DNA of 64,000 nucleotides, taken from NCBI RefSeq assembly GCF_000346465.2, contig NC_034016.1:6114362-6178361 (forward strand), written 5' to 3'. Of this stretch, positions 47,401-57,944 are shown in pieces (positions within the stretch are counted from its first letter, which is position 1; the number at the start of each line of letters is the position of its first letter). This DNA comes from Prunus persica. Taxonomy: Eukaryota > Streptophyta > Magnoliopsida > Rosales > Rosaceae. The notes under the pieces were generated by a model. That model was not told the origin of the DNA, made no database searches, and worked only from the letters and a program-made list of their open reading frames with translations. Position numbers and translations under genes: made by a program.

Positions 47401-48012
47401 TCGCCTGTGATAATCTCCAACGGCATCAACAGGCCTACCATGGGGCCTGAACCCAAAGATCTGGGCCATATCCAGCAGGGTTGGCGTCATAGGACCCACA
47501 CGGAAATCAAATGTGTTGCTGGCAGAATTCCAAAAGCACAAAGCAGCGGCAAGCAGGTTCTCATCTCTGTTAATCGACTGCTTGGACAGGAGAATGGCGT
47601 CATAAATCCCGGCTCTCCTCCAGTGACCCCCATATCTCGGGAGAAGTCTGTCAATCCAGTCTGCCCATTTGATCGGACTGTTCCTCACCTCGCTGGACGG
47701 GAAAGACCGACTCAAATTCTTGCTGACCCAAGAATAAGAAGCCAGGGTAGAAGTACTCTCAAAGCACAAAAGAGCCTCGACATCCTTTTTCAGCAATTCT
47801 GCCATCTCAGCTGGAACAGGACCAAACCAGTGAGGCCCTAACACCAGGGTGTTCTCGAACAAATGAAGGAAATTCTCGTCCAGATTCTTTTGGGCAAAAG
47901 GATGAAGCTTGCTCCTGACTTCTATTGCGTGAGCATCAATCCCGGTCCCAGTGATGTAATCAGGAGGAACTGGAGCTGAAGAAGACTGAGCGCGGGACCT
48001 TGGGGAAGACAT
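44420..48012 (-). CDS. Antisense plant-mobile-domain (PMD) gene carried by the retrotransposon
   Basis: Leftward gene, ATG at 48012 (MSSPRSRAQSSSAPVPPDY). Exon 1 (48012-46350, donor AAG|GTAGA) encodes a PMD/aminotransferase-like domain (LLPRYGGHWRRAGIYDAI, FRVGPMTPTLLDMAQIFGF, LLYWLNRFILPN). Further exons: 46275-46222, about 46148-45986 (acidic, with SSRRKRKG), 45900-45686, 45611-45360, about 45285 onward, and a coiled-coil end from about 45139 to 44420. Borders at exons 1-2 and 3-5 fit in phase. The exon 2 to 3 join seems off by one frame, and TAA at 44714-44716 interrupts the coiled coil just before HMVAGYKEA. PMD proteins such as MAIN/MAIL1 act in plant silencing and genome stability. The role inside a retrotransposon is unknown. 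The gene ends about 190 bp from the converging pol end. Confidence 0.75.
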
Positions 48013-48315
48013 TTCTGATTCGGGGCAGAAGCAGAGAAAAGAGAGGTCTGAAGAAAACAATGGAAATCCCGAAGAAAAGCTCGGAGGAACAGAGTCGGAA
48101 GGTTTAGGGTTTTTCAGAAGCGGTGGATTTGAATTTATTTTAGAGAAGGGCTCGAAAACGTGGGAAGAAGAAGATGGGACGGCACCTGATAATTATTAGC
48201 TAGTAAATAGCTAATAACTAGCCGTTTTCCCACGAACTCTAGTTCGTAGTAGGCAAATGTGGCAGACGTGGGCTAAAAAACGGAAAACTGGCGCGCGAAT
48301 TAAATGGCAAAAACA
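48013..48315 (-). promoter_or_regulatory. Likely promoter and 5' leader of the antisense PMD gene
   Basis: About 300 bp between the PMD ATG and the hairpin/polypurine tract has no open frame of note. It contains TA-rich repeats (AATTATTAGCTAGTAAATAGCTAATAACTAG) and GGCGCGCG. It is the only unique sequence upstream of the gene inside the element before the LTR, so the promoter must lie here or in the LTR. Confidence 0.4.
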
Positions 48316-48352
48316 TTAAGTCTGAAACCATTCCAAAACGATTCAGACTTAA
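48316..48352. repeat. Perfect hairpin next to the polypurine tract
   Basis: Arms TTAAGTCTGAA (48316-48326) and TTCAGACTTAA (48342-48352) are perfect inverse copies around a 15-base loop. The right arm runs directly into the purine tract AAGGGGGCA before the 3' LTR. Confidence 0.85.
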
Positions 48353-48360
48353 GGGGGCAT
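48351..48360 (+). promoter_or_regulatory. Polypurine tract of the Tat element
   Basis: AAGGGGGCAT immediately before the 3' LTR, the expected priming site for plus-strand synthesis. Confidence 0.8.
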
Positions 48361-49934
48361 TGTTTGGGCCTAAATTCAGCACGCCAAAGTCCAAAAGACA
48401 GGCCCATGGTAAAATTACCTGTCCAGCCCAAAGAACTTGAGAATAACAAAAATAGGATTCAGACAGGTTGGGCTTCAAGCCAAAAATGTCGAAAACAAAG
48501 CCCCAGCCCAAGAAAGCCCAACGTGGAAACTTTCAATTGGGCTTCAAGGATCAGCCCGTAAATTTTTGTTAGGTTCAAACCCAAGGGATCAAAAACACAC
48601 CCACGTGATTGCCTCAAAAAAGTCAGCAATTCCAACTAAATTTAAAATATGAGAGGGACATCTCTGAAACACTGCCAACAGAAGATCAAAAACCCATCTG
48701 TGTTCAAGATTTTGCTCCAAATCAATACACCATCTTCCAAGGAATTCACGGATCACGCTTTCTAAATTAGAACGAAAAATAGGGAGCTGTTCAGAAAATA
48801 CAAAAGAAAAGAACCAACCACCATAAAAAGCCCACACAGACGGTGGCGTTGGTTGAATTAGAAAGCTGCCACCCAGGAAACCAGGGAAGGGACTGCTTTA
48901 GGAGGTGACTGCTCAGAGCCTATCTGCCATGATTGATAAGAAACCCTTCTTTACTTTACATTATAAGAGATCTTTTTGCCGCCCATTATTTAGGATTAAA
49001 ATCACCTCCCCAAGAGGGTCTCTTATAAAAACGAAAGTAGGCAAGGAAGCAAAGGACAACAAAAAACACAAAAAACACTCAAAAGATTCAACAATCAATC
49101 AAACAATCAGAAAACAACCAAAAGCTCACTTGGATTCCAAGAGAAACCAGCTTTAGATTAGAATTCCAAAGTTCAGACTTAGAAAATAAGTCTTCTAAAA
49201 ACGAGATCTCTCTCGTTACAAATTTGGTTCAGCAAAAGCCAAGCCAAACATAGTTTGAGTTTTCACAAATATGAAAACCTCAACAAATTTTACAGTGCAG
49301 TTCCAGCTTGCTAAGTCCTCGAGAACAGCCACTTCTGCCCCTTCAAACTGAAGAAGCTGCAGTTCTGCCCGCTCAAAAGCCTCCCAAGGCTTGAAGTAGA
49401 TTAAAGCTCTGCCAAAATTGAACTTTGGTATCGATTTACAGCTGAAGCTAAACAGTTGAAGTTGTTGACAGATCAGTCCAGCACAGACATACTCAGTCCA
49501 GCCTGGATCAGAAGTTTCTACCCAGGCAGAAATGGGATTCCAGCCATCTCTTTGTCTTTCTAGAGTTGATTTCTCCCTTCTTAACTTTGTAAAAGGCAGT
49601 TCTGCCTAAAACAGTCCACTTCATTATTATCTATTCTGGCCAGAACAATTATTTGATACTGAGATAAATTAAGAAAGTCCTCACCAGTCTGAGGCAAGAA
49701 AAGAACTTACTTGGGAGATATTCCTCACCCAAATTCACAATCATTTATTTTAGAAGTCAGTAACTTGGGGCGCAAGTTATCCACTCTAAAAAGAAGTTTG
49801 CTAGAATTTACATTGCTAGCAGTGGCACGCTCACACACCAAAGAAAGCTGACTTGTCGACCAAACAAATGGTCTCCAAGCCAGTGGGGAACTTCGCCCTT
49901 CCACCTTAGGAGTAGACACGAAAACGGGTGAACA
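48361..49934 (+). repeat. 3' LTR of the Tat element
   Basis: 1574 bp, TG...CA ends, followed by the target duplication CAAAT. Differences from the 5' LTR are mostly single transitions. Confidence 0.95.
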
Positions 49935-49939
49935 CAAAT

Positions 49940-50580
49940 ATAGGGTAAAACAGTCCAATTAAACAAAATACTAAATAAATTAAAAACTGAAAAAAAAACC
50001 TCTCCCTCTCCCACCTCCTAGACCCCAGCCTGATAACCATCGCCCCATCTTATTCTCCCCACAGCCCACCCTCTTTTCCCCTCCCTCTATTTATCTCTTC
50101 AAACATTTTTTGAGAGAGAGAGAGAGAGAGAGGAGAGGCTCTAGGTTTTGGGTTACTTTTTGTTATTGTTTTATTGTTTTATGGTTTTTAATTAATTTAA
50201 AAAATAAAGAAAATTTTGTATTAATTTTTAACTGTATTTTTTTTTTGTTAGTTGTCAAAAGTCTTAGTTACCCCCACAAATATAGCATGTGCTTCTCACA
50301 TGACTAAATTTAACAGAAAATGTAATGGTAGGACAAATTCACCGAATAATAAAGAGTATGTAATCCATTTGAACGAATAATTTAGCTGGGGACTATTTGA
50401 ATCAAAATGCAACTCGGGTATAAATTGAAGGGCCATTTAAGGTAAAAACCATGATTGTAATATGATATAATATTTATTTAGTTTTGTCATATTGATTTAA
50501 GATGATTTTGAGTCAATGAGTTGAATTTTATAATTCAATTGAATGTAATTGAGTTAAATGAAAATTTAAGGTGAAAGCCT
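49940..50580. other. Continuation of the pre-insertion locus; right inverted-repeat arm
   Basis: The sequence resumes after the target duplication with a pyrimidine-rich tract and a GA microsatellite (50110-50133). The arm at about 50345-50480 is the inverse of 35015-35130. No gene. Confidence 0.45.
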
Positions 50581-51703
50581 CATGACAGGGACGGAACAGG
50601 TATTCCCCGAAAAATCTTATAGGGTATCACATAATAGAGAGACAAAGAGCCTTCCTCGCGTGGACACCATTGCTGTCGTGAGAAGGAACGGCTAGTTTAG
50701 TGTTTGGAGGTCGGAGACCTCTAGTCAATGTAGGATAGGCCATGCTGCACGCGATGACTTGGTGATTGGCGCCGGTGACAGAGCAAGCTGCTTCTTTGTG
50801 GTTTTTGTTTTTTGTTTTTTGTTTTTTTTTGCAATTTTATCTTCATTTCTTGACTGCTGGTCCAAGTAGCAAAAAACGAGTGAATGTCATCTTGGGCATT
50901 CAGATTTAATTCCACCAAGCCAAAATTGGCTGAAATAGGCCAGGGTGGTTAGAGAGAATTTCGCTGGTGATGCAGCTTGCGATGATGATTTAAGGGTTTC
51001 CGATGAAACCGATGATGGGAAGGAAATGGATTTCCTTGATAAAGATTCAAGAGCATCGCATTAAGTATATCTCGAATCTCTCAATGAAAGCACCAAATAT
51101 GGTTGAGCAAAATTCCGCACAAGGAATATTCGCAGGTTGATTGCTCGACCTTTGATCTTTATTCTCTCTCTTCCTCGATCCCTGCAAAATAAACAGGAGT
51201 AAATAGACCACACTTGGGGGGGTGTTGACCAATGGCCCTCCTATGCCTAAGTTAGTTCGATTGGATCTTGATAAAGATATGATAATAGCTAAAGTGGATG
51301 GAGTTTTCTCTCACCGAGAGAGCCGGGTGGTCGGAGCTGTGTGTGGTGGCACTTAGTTGTGTGGGAGAGAGAGGAGAGAGAGTATCGGCAAGAAAAGGGT
51401 TTTTGGGCTGAGAAAGCGTTATCTTGAATATCTTGTGTAGCCATGTATTTATAGGCTCCTTATCTGCTAGGGTTTGAAGAATAATCCTTTTTGGTTAGGA
51501 TTATTCTTACCCATAAATAAGAACTTGGAATTAATCAAAGAGATTTGATGGAAATCTCATCCTTGATTTGGGGCGATATTCCCATCTTAAATCAAAGATA
51601 ATTGCCCTAATTAAATTCAATTGACCTAAGGAATGTTCCTTTTCTATGTGTCGCCCATCTATTGGTTGTAGAAATATGTGTTCCCATAATTGCTATGATG
51701 ATG
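50581..51703. other. Probable LTR-derived sequence, leftward
   Basis: The stretch about 51030-51703 has, on the minus strand, a TG start (TGACATCATCATAGC), and a TATA box (GGAGCCTATAAATACATGG, near 51450) followed by a leader-like region, as in an LTR. The other end and a target duplication were not found. The part 50581-51030 holds nothing recognisable. Confidence 0.35.
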
Positions 51704-54274
51704 TCATGCACAAAATTCACAACTTAAATTAGTAGACTGAATAACGTTAACATTTAAAGTACCAAGTTGTTTAGAAAGAGTAGAAATTTGTGCAGTTAAC
51801 GTAGATATGGTGTCAATCTTATGAATTCCAGCTTTCTTTGGTGTTGATCTCTCACTAGACCGTTGATAGTTATTAGACGCCATCTCTTCCAACAAGTTAT
51901 GAGCCTCATTTCTATGTTTTTCCATCAAAACTCCTTCAGCTGCAGCATCAATCATTGTTCTGCTTGTACTATTCAAACCATTGTAGAATGATTGAATTTG
52001 CATGCAAGTAGGTAGCGCATGATGTGGGCACTTCCTTAGCATATCTTTATATATGTCACATGCTTCATAAAAAGGCTCCATGTCATTTTGAGCAAAGGAA
52101 ATAATGTCATTCCTAAGTTTAGCGGTATTTGCAAGAGGAAAGAATTTAGCCAAAAATTTCTTAGCTAAGTCGTCCCATGTAGTAATAGAATTAGGTGGTT
52201 GAGAAGTCAACCATGCCTTTACTTTATTCTTTAATGAGAAAGGAAAAAGCCCTAAGCAAACAACATCGTTAGTAGCTCCATTGCACTTAAATGTATCACA
52301 TATCTCCAAGAAGGTAGATATATGGCTATTTGGATTTCTTGAGACCCAAAAAATTCACGGTTGGGCCCGAATAAATTATTGGCCCAAAGCGACGCTCTAT
52401 TAAGAAAAGACATAAAGAGAAGTGCACAAAAATCCACCACATGCGAGTAACAGTTCACATGCCACGCTAAATAAATAAATTGTCATGCTAGGAGTTGAGA
52501 TAAAATATGCCTGATTTACGAACCCATGCTAAAAATTAAACATCCTGACCCTTCCCAAGGATGATAAAATAAAAACATGCCAAGCGACATGCCACGCCAA
52601 GCATGAAATCATTATTTCATACACAACCACACTACAAGCCTAAGTGGGCCCAAGCCACTCAAACGCCCGGGGCTTGCTTGAGTGGGTTGTGGTATGGATG
52701 GTAATTAATCAACATGAGGCCCATTGATGGGCCTAGAAATGGAAGGTCTCGGGTTGCTTGGGAGCCTAGAGACTCAGGCCCATTTCTTAGGCCCAAACAT
52801 GTGGGTGAGCACAAGAGAGGAAAAATAGCCTAATAGCCCAAGCAAAATGGCCTATTGACACAACAAAAAAGCCCAATGTTTAACAAAAATAACCCACTTG
52901 CTTAAGGAGCCACCTTGGTCCATACAAAACTCCAAAATAAGCCACAAAAAACCTCAGCCCCTTGTTGGAAAATAGAAGCCACGTAGAGAAAGTCTGCAGG
53001 ATCATTGAACAAAGCTGGTGGGAGGTTCCAGCACATGGAGGGAGCAAGTTTCAAAGCCAAAACATCCAAGGAACCAGGGGGTATTAGCGTGTAGAATACC
53101 AAAGAGAAAAAATCACCCTTCGAACCAGCATATATATCCCAACTTCTTTCCTCATCAGACTTAGCCATGGAAAAAAGGGAAGAAAACGATAAAAGAGATG
53201 GCTGGGAATGGAAGTCTCCCATAGAGACAGCTGCGGGAAAAGGAGGCCTTGAGCTCCAAACTCTGATCTGGTGCAAATAGGCAGAATGGATTTCATCAAG
53301 AAGGGAAAAGTCAAGGAAGGAGATGAGAAAGGAAGGGAAAAGCTTGGCCAAAATGGGTAGAAGCCATTAGGATTTCTTGGGAAGTGATGGTTTCCAGCGG
53401 CTATAAAATGAGGTCTCTTCCACCCAACAAAACTCAACTAAAAAACCCACGCCTAGAGAGCAAGCTTTCTCTCTAACTTGCAAAAACTCAGCAATTTCGT
53501 GTACTGTTCACCCTCTTCTCCATTCTTCTCTTATGGCAGACAGAGTATCTGTCAAGCTGCTGGAAGAGCATTGTTCTTCATTTCTCTCTTCCTAGCCAAA
53601 TCTCCTACAAATCTCTCCTTTCTCACCTTAACACTTCCCTTTTTCCCCCTAAGAAAGCCTAAATTTCCCTTCAGTGCTAAACCCATGTTGATTTTGCTTC
53701 CATGCCACATGCCACTCACGTTGAGCTTAAAAGTTTATCTGTAAGCATGAAGAAATTACCTGTAAGCTATCATTATTTTGGTTGGTGAAGGTAACCAAAA
53801 TACTTCCTAAGGCTCCGCTGCCCTTTCGAAGTATTTTCGGGGCTTAATTTTTGAATTCAGACAAGGGGGATAATTCCATCAGTCTGCCCTTGACAAGGGG
53901 GATAATTCCATCAGTCTGCCCTTTACGGCAGCCCAGCCGATTTACAGCTGCAGGAAGAAAAAGCCCCCTACAGGATCTTCTTGAGGTAAACCACAAAAGA
54001 TGGATGATTGATGAATCATTGAAATTATGGCTGGTATGATTTCAAAATTATTGGCATCAATGGTTGGATGACAAATGCTCGATGGTGATGCTTCCACAGA
54101 TGGGACAACATAGTCCCTCAATGGTTTCAGTTCCTCAGCCATAGGTGATGGCTTTTCCAATATTTCGTCCTTCCTCTTCACCCGGTTGAATCTGTTAAGC
54201 TTGTGAAGCATTTGTTCGATCTCTGGATCTAGTAGTATAAGCTTAAGACTCTGCGAACGTCTCCCAAAACTCAT
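51704..54274 (-). pseudogene. Athila-type gag fragment split by a solo LTR
   Basis: The N-terminal piece lies at 54274-53990 (MSFGRRSQSLKLILLDPEIEQ, ending FCGLPQEDP). The gag continues at 52345-51704 (NSHISTFLEICDTFKCNGA, FPFSLKNKVKAWLTSQPPNSITTWDDLAKKFL). Together they form the typical Athila gag order, now separated by about 1.6 kb of inserted sequence. The reading ends near a Cys pair (LSCEFCA) where the zinc knuckle would begin. The rest of the element is missing. It has no function. Confidence 0.85.
52338..53972 (+). mobile_element. Solo LTR, about 1.6 kb, inside Athila gag
   Basis: It starts TGAGACCCAAAAAATTC and ends CCCCCTACA. The flanks GGATTTCT (52330-52337) and GGATCTTCT (from 53973) are near copies of the gag target sequence, suggesting a target duplication with changes. 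A TATA box (GGCTATAAAATGAGG) near 53400 and the following leader fit a rightward LTR. A 32-bp duplication (GACAAGGGGGATAATTCCATC) lies at about 53861-53924. Exact ends are uncertain by a few bases. Confidence 0.65.
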
Positions 54275-54575
54275 GCACTAGGTAAAGTACCTGAAAACCA
54301 AACAAAATCAAATTAAAAAAAATAATAATAAAATAAAAATAAAAATATGAATCAATCTATATTGATATTAATAAAAATTAAAACACTCCCCCGACAATGG
54401 CGCTAAAACTTGTTGAGAAATTTTGCAAGCATACGAATCACACAAGTAGTTTAGAGTTAAATAAAGTATCGTTCCCATGAAGAGTGATTTAATTTACTAA
54501 GTATCGATTGTGATCAACCATAGGCCTTATTTGAACGATCGAATGATGAGATTTGATTGATTATGTAATAACCTC
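54275..54575 (-). mobile_element. Primer site and remnant 5' LTR of the Athila-type element
   Basis: Read leftward, LTR sequence (CATGGGAACGATACTTTATT...CAAAATTTCTCAACA) is followed by TTTTAGCGCCATTGTCGGGG, close to the tRNA-Asp-type primer site of Athila/Tat elements, near 54390-54408. The far end of the LTR is not clear; a change of character occurs near 54575. Confidence 0.6.
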
Positions 54576-56235
54576 AAATTTAGGATTTTGTTGTTATTAC
54601 TCTTCCGAAAAATCATACAAGGTTAATTAAAATGTGTGGGCATGAAGTTGGTTTGAAGTGGAAATAATGGATTTAAGACTTTTTAAATTCAATTTGGACT
54701 AACATGCCCTTACGTTTAATTTAATGATTTTTCAATGGACGTATATAAGGAATTGAAGTGAGAAAATTATGATTTCTGAATGGAAAACCAAAAATAAAAA
54801 TAAAAAGGTTACTGTGCTATACTGTTCATACGTCGGTTGCTTTTCTCCTTTTCTTCCTCTTCTTTTGCTCCGTGCGTCTTCATCTTCTTCCTCTCTCATT
54901 TCTACAACGAAGAACAAAAAAAGAAAAGGAAGTTTATGTTAAAAAACTTTAGAAATTCATATCTTTTGTTCTTGAGCTCGGATTGTTGAATCGTTTTCGT
55001 TGACGTGATCATGAGAACAAGCTCTACAATCTAAGTAAATTTCAACGCCTCTCTTGCAGATTTTGAAATTGCTCAAATAGTGGATTTATGAAGGTTTAAG
55101 TTGCAATTTCATATTTTTGAGGTTAGGTTAATGTCCTCGACGTTCTGAGCATTGTGGTGTTGTCTTTGGATCGACTATCAGAGCCTCGCAAATTCTAGAC
55201 CGTTGGATCGTGTCCAATTTTATATATGTTGTACTTGGTGGTGTTGTGAGTATGTAGGTTCAGAATGATAAGAGATCGTATATCCCGATATGAAGTTATT
55301 GTGTTTTGAAGTTAAGGCGAGTGATCGTTGTTTGATCATGCGATCAAGAATGATTCGACCGTTGAATTGGGCCCAAATTGATGCATGGTGATTTTGGGAC
55401 TATTTAGAGTGTGTTAGTGTGATCAGATTGGAAATTTGAGGTCGTGGGCCCAAGACAGATTATTAGAGTGTCGGTTGGATGTGTGGGCGAGACCCAAATA
55501 GTGACTTTTTGGACAATGGGTGTCATTGGTCCTTATTTGACGTCTTACGTCATAATTTTAGAGTTGTTTAGACGAGATTTGATTATTTTGAACACTAGTC
55601 TAAAGTGCATTTTCTTCATTTGGATGCGGAAGCTTTGATTTGCGCAAAATCATCTGCTTTCCAACCAAGAAATCAAAAAATAAGAATACAATGTGTACGC
55701 ATATTATCTGACAAAAAAAGAAGCAATAGTATTTCAATATTAATTGTAAGTGGGATGATAAAAGACTGAAAGTGGGTTGGTGGGTAAACCTAAACGACAT
55801 ACAAGGTTGGTACATAATGTGAACTTGAATCCAAGATTATGGAGCTCTTTGGTTCAAAATTTCCTCAGCATATATCTTCACGTCCAATCCAAGATTATAG
55901 AGGATTCCTCCTCCAACCCATAAATCAACATGAATATACAAGAGCAGAGGCCACAAAAATCATCTGCTTTTTTCCACTGGAGACCAAGTCAATACTTTTT
56001 TTTTCTTCTTTCTTTTTTTTTTTTTTTTTTCACGAAATGGACCAAGTCAATACTCACCACAAAATCCAAGTAGGAAACCGACATGTAGACTGTAGCCGAG
56101 CCCACTTGACAAATAGGTATGACTTCAAAGTCAACAAGTCAATACATAAAGCACCGCAATAAAATCATGGTTACAGCCGAGTGGGCAACAGATGCAACTC
56201 TATAAAATATTTTGATGAGCATTAGAATCCAAATT
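54576..56235. other. Spacer, no gene supported
   Basis: It opens with TGTAATAACCTCAAATTTAGG, a sequence reminiscent of gypsy LTR starts, but I could not find the other end. The rest is AT-rich with a poly(T) tract near 56010 and no recognisable coding sequence. Confidence 0.4.
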
Positions 56236-56243
56236 GTTAGCAC

Positions 56244-57468
56244 TAGGCCTGCAATTCGGCCAGATCGGATCGGAAAAAGCCATTCTAATTTCCGCCCAAA
56301 AATTTTCGGACTTCAATAAACACTTCCGATTCCGATTCTGAAAAATTTCGGAAAAATTTGGAACTTTCCGATTCCGAAGTTCTGAATTCTTCAGAAAATA
56401 ATCTACAAATTTTAAACTTAACTGAAAAAATTAATATTAAAAATCCCAATTAGACTTCTATTTAAGAAAGCCCGACTAGATGTTTCATAAATTGAAGTTT
56501 GCTCGATGTTGTTTAGGGTGAACATATTCATAGAGAAGAAAACATCCAAAGTTTATGTTTCGGTCGATATGGGACTCCAACAACTCTCAGAAATGGGTTT
56601 GCTGCATGAGAGCTCTTCTTGCTCTCATCTATTTCTCAAATATCAATGCAGGCGTTTTGCTCTGACACATGATGATATTTCTTCTTGGTCTGGGTCTTCC
56701 CAAGATGTTAAACTTTGATTTTCAAGTTTATAGTTCGATTGGCATTATGCTCCATTTTTCAGAGAAAAGAACACATCTGCAGCCAGAACGTTCTGAATTG
56801 GGCATCGAGTTTGTATTAAAGTTGAACTTGGATTTGACCTAATTTTAAAATAAATCAATAAAGAAAAATGTATGTTTCATAAGAAAAATATATATTTAAA
56901 TGTTATATATATACACAACAATCTATACTATTGGAATACTAGGGGAATAAGAGTGTTAAACTTGCATTCAATATGTTATTCTTGCTCTAGACAATTGGAA
57001 TACTATAATTGCCAAGCTCCAATGGATATACTTATGTTGTTTTATGTATAAAATAATTTTACAATTAAAAGTTTAAATGAAGATAGTTTATAATTTAAAA
57101 AAAATACATACATACATAGAATATAAAATGAAATAATATGATACTCCCTACATTTACCATATTTGTAGTACATTTAGATATAACAAGCACACATATGCAT
57201 TTTTGTTACATTCAAACAAGCACATTTTTGTAATATGAATATTTCTATAATGGTACTGAAATATAACAAATAAAATATGAAAATAAAACCTATATACTAC
57301 AAATAATGGAATTATATTTAGAAACTCAGAATTTTCCCCAAAAAATTGGAAAAATCGGATCGGAATGGGTTTGGAGAGTTTTGGAATTGCGGAATTTTCG
57401 GCATTTATCGGAAATATTGGATTCGGCATTTTCAGATATCGGATTTTCCAATCCAACTTACACCCCTA
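56244..57468. mobile_element. Non-autonomous hAT element, 1225 bp
   Basis: Ends TAGGCCTGCAATTCGG and the inverted CCAACTTACACCCCTA are imperfect inverses. A perfect 8-bp target duplication, GTTAGCAC, lies at 56236-56243 and 57469-57476. Subterminal regions on both sides are crowded with TTCCGATTCCGA/TCGGATTTTCC words. No transposase frame was seen; one short plus-strand frame near 56506-56718 is unassigned. Confidence 0.88.
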
Positions 57469-57476
57469 GTTAGCAC

Positions 57477-57661
57477 TCCTCTCAATCACCATTCTCTGCC
57501 TTTTACTTCTTTTTTTTTTTTTTGAGGACCTTTAGCATATTAAACTCACACACACAACATGGATGCTAGGACTCGAACCCAGGACCTTGCATGAGGGAGT
57601 AAATACTCAAAACCACTACATTAGTGGGTCCTTTGCTCTGCATTTTACTTTATATATATAG
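57477..57661 (-). mobile_element. Helitron 5' end fragment with a SINE inserted
   Basis: If the SINE is removed, CACCATTCTCTGCCTTTTACTTTATATATATAGA remains. On the minus strand this matches the 5' ends of the Helitrons at 19517 and 20109. The rest of the Helitron body is not found next to it. Confidence 0.6.
57510..57642 (-). mobile_element. tRNA-derived SINE, about 130 bp
   Basis: On the minus strand the body starts GCAGAGCAAAGGACCC, contains a good pol III B box (GGTTCGAGTCC) and ends in a poly(A) of 14 (57510-57523). The flanks TTTTACTT (57501-57508) and ATTTTACTT (57643-57651) look like the target duplication. Confidence 0.7.
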
Positions 57662-57920
57662 ATATGTGCAAATTTTCTAACTAAATTTCAAAGGATTATT
57701 CGCACCACTAAGGAGATCATCACGTTAATTTTTTGGAAAATGAAATTCTCAATTTATAGATTATGCGTCATATGAGAATGAATATGATTACCATTAACAA
57801 GTCCTTAACTTGGTTTTTCAATTGTTTTTTTCTTTTGATAGTAATTAGTTAATTGAAGGAAGTTAGAAAAAAAAAGAAAAAGAAAAAAAGGTTGTTATGG
57901 AAGGAAGTTGAAGTTCCACC
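57662..57920. other. Short spacer, no gene
   Basis: AT-rich sequence between the Helitron fragment and the CACTA end. Nothing recognisable. Confidence 0.5.
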
Positions 57921-57944
57921 CACTGCTACAAAAAAGCAAAAAGA

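Larger units (their letters stand above)
35334..49934 (+). mobile_element. Complete Ty3/gypsy Tat-type LTR retrotransposon, 14.6 kb
   Basis: LTRs at 35334-36906 and 48361-49934 start TGTTTGGGCC and end GGGTGAACA. A perfect 5-bp target duplication, CAAAT, flanks the element (35329-35333, 49935-49939). Internal order: primer site, gag, protease, reverse transcriptase, RNase H, a second (archaeal-like) RNase H, integrase, then a long 3' region with an antisense PMD gene, and a polypurine tract. The dual RNase H is the hallmark of the Tat lineage. Gag and pol carry many stops and frameshifts, so the copy is not autonomous, yet the LTRs are about 98.6% identical by eye. Confidence 0.95.

Noticed and set aside
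46355..47841. Plus-strand frames opposite the PMD gene
   Set aside because: Shadows of the minus-strand exon 1; they lack recognisable domains, while the minus strand shows PMD motifs and splice sites.
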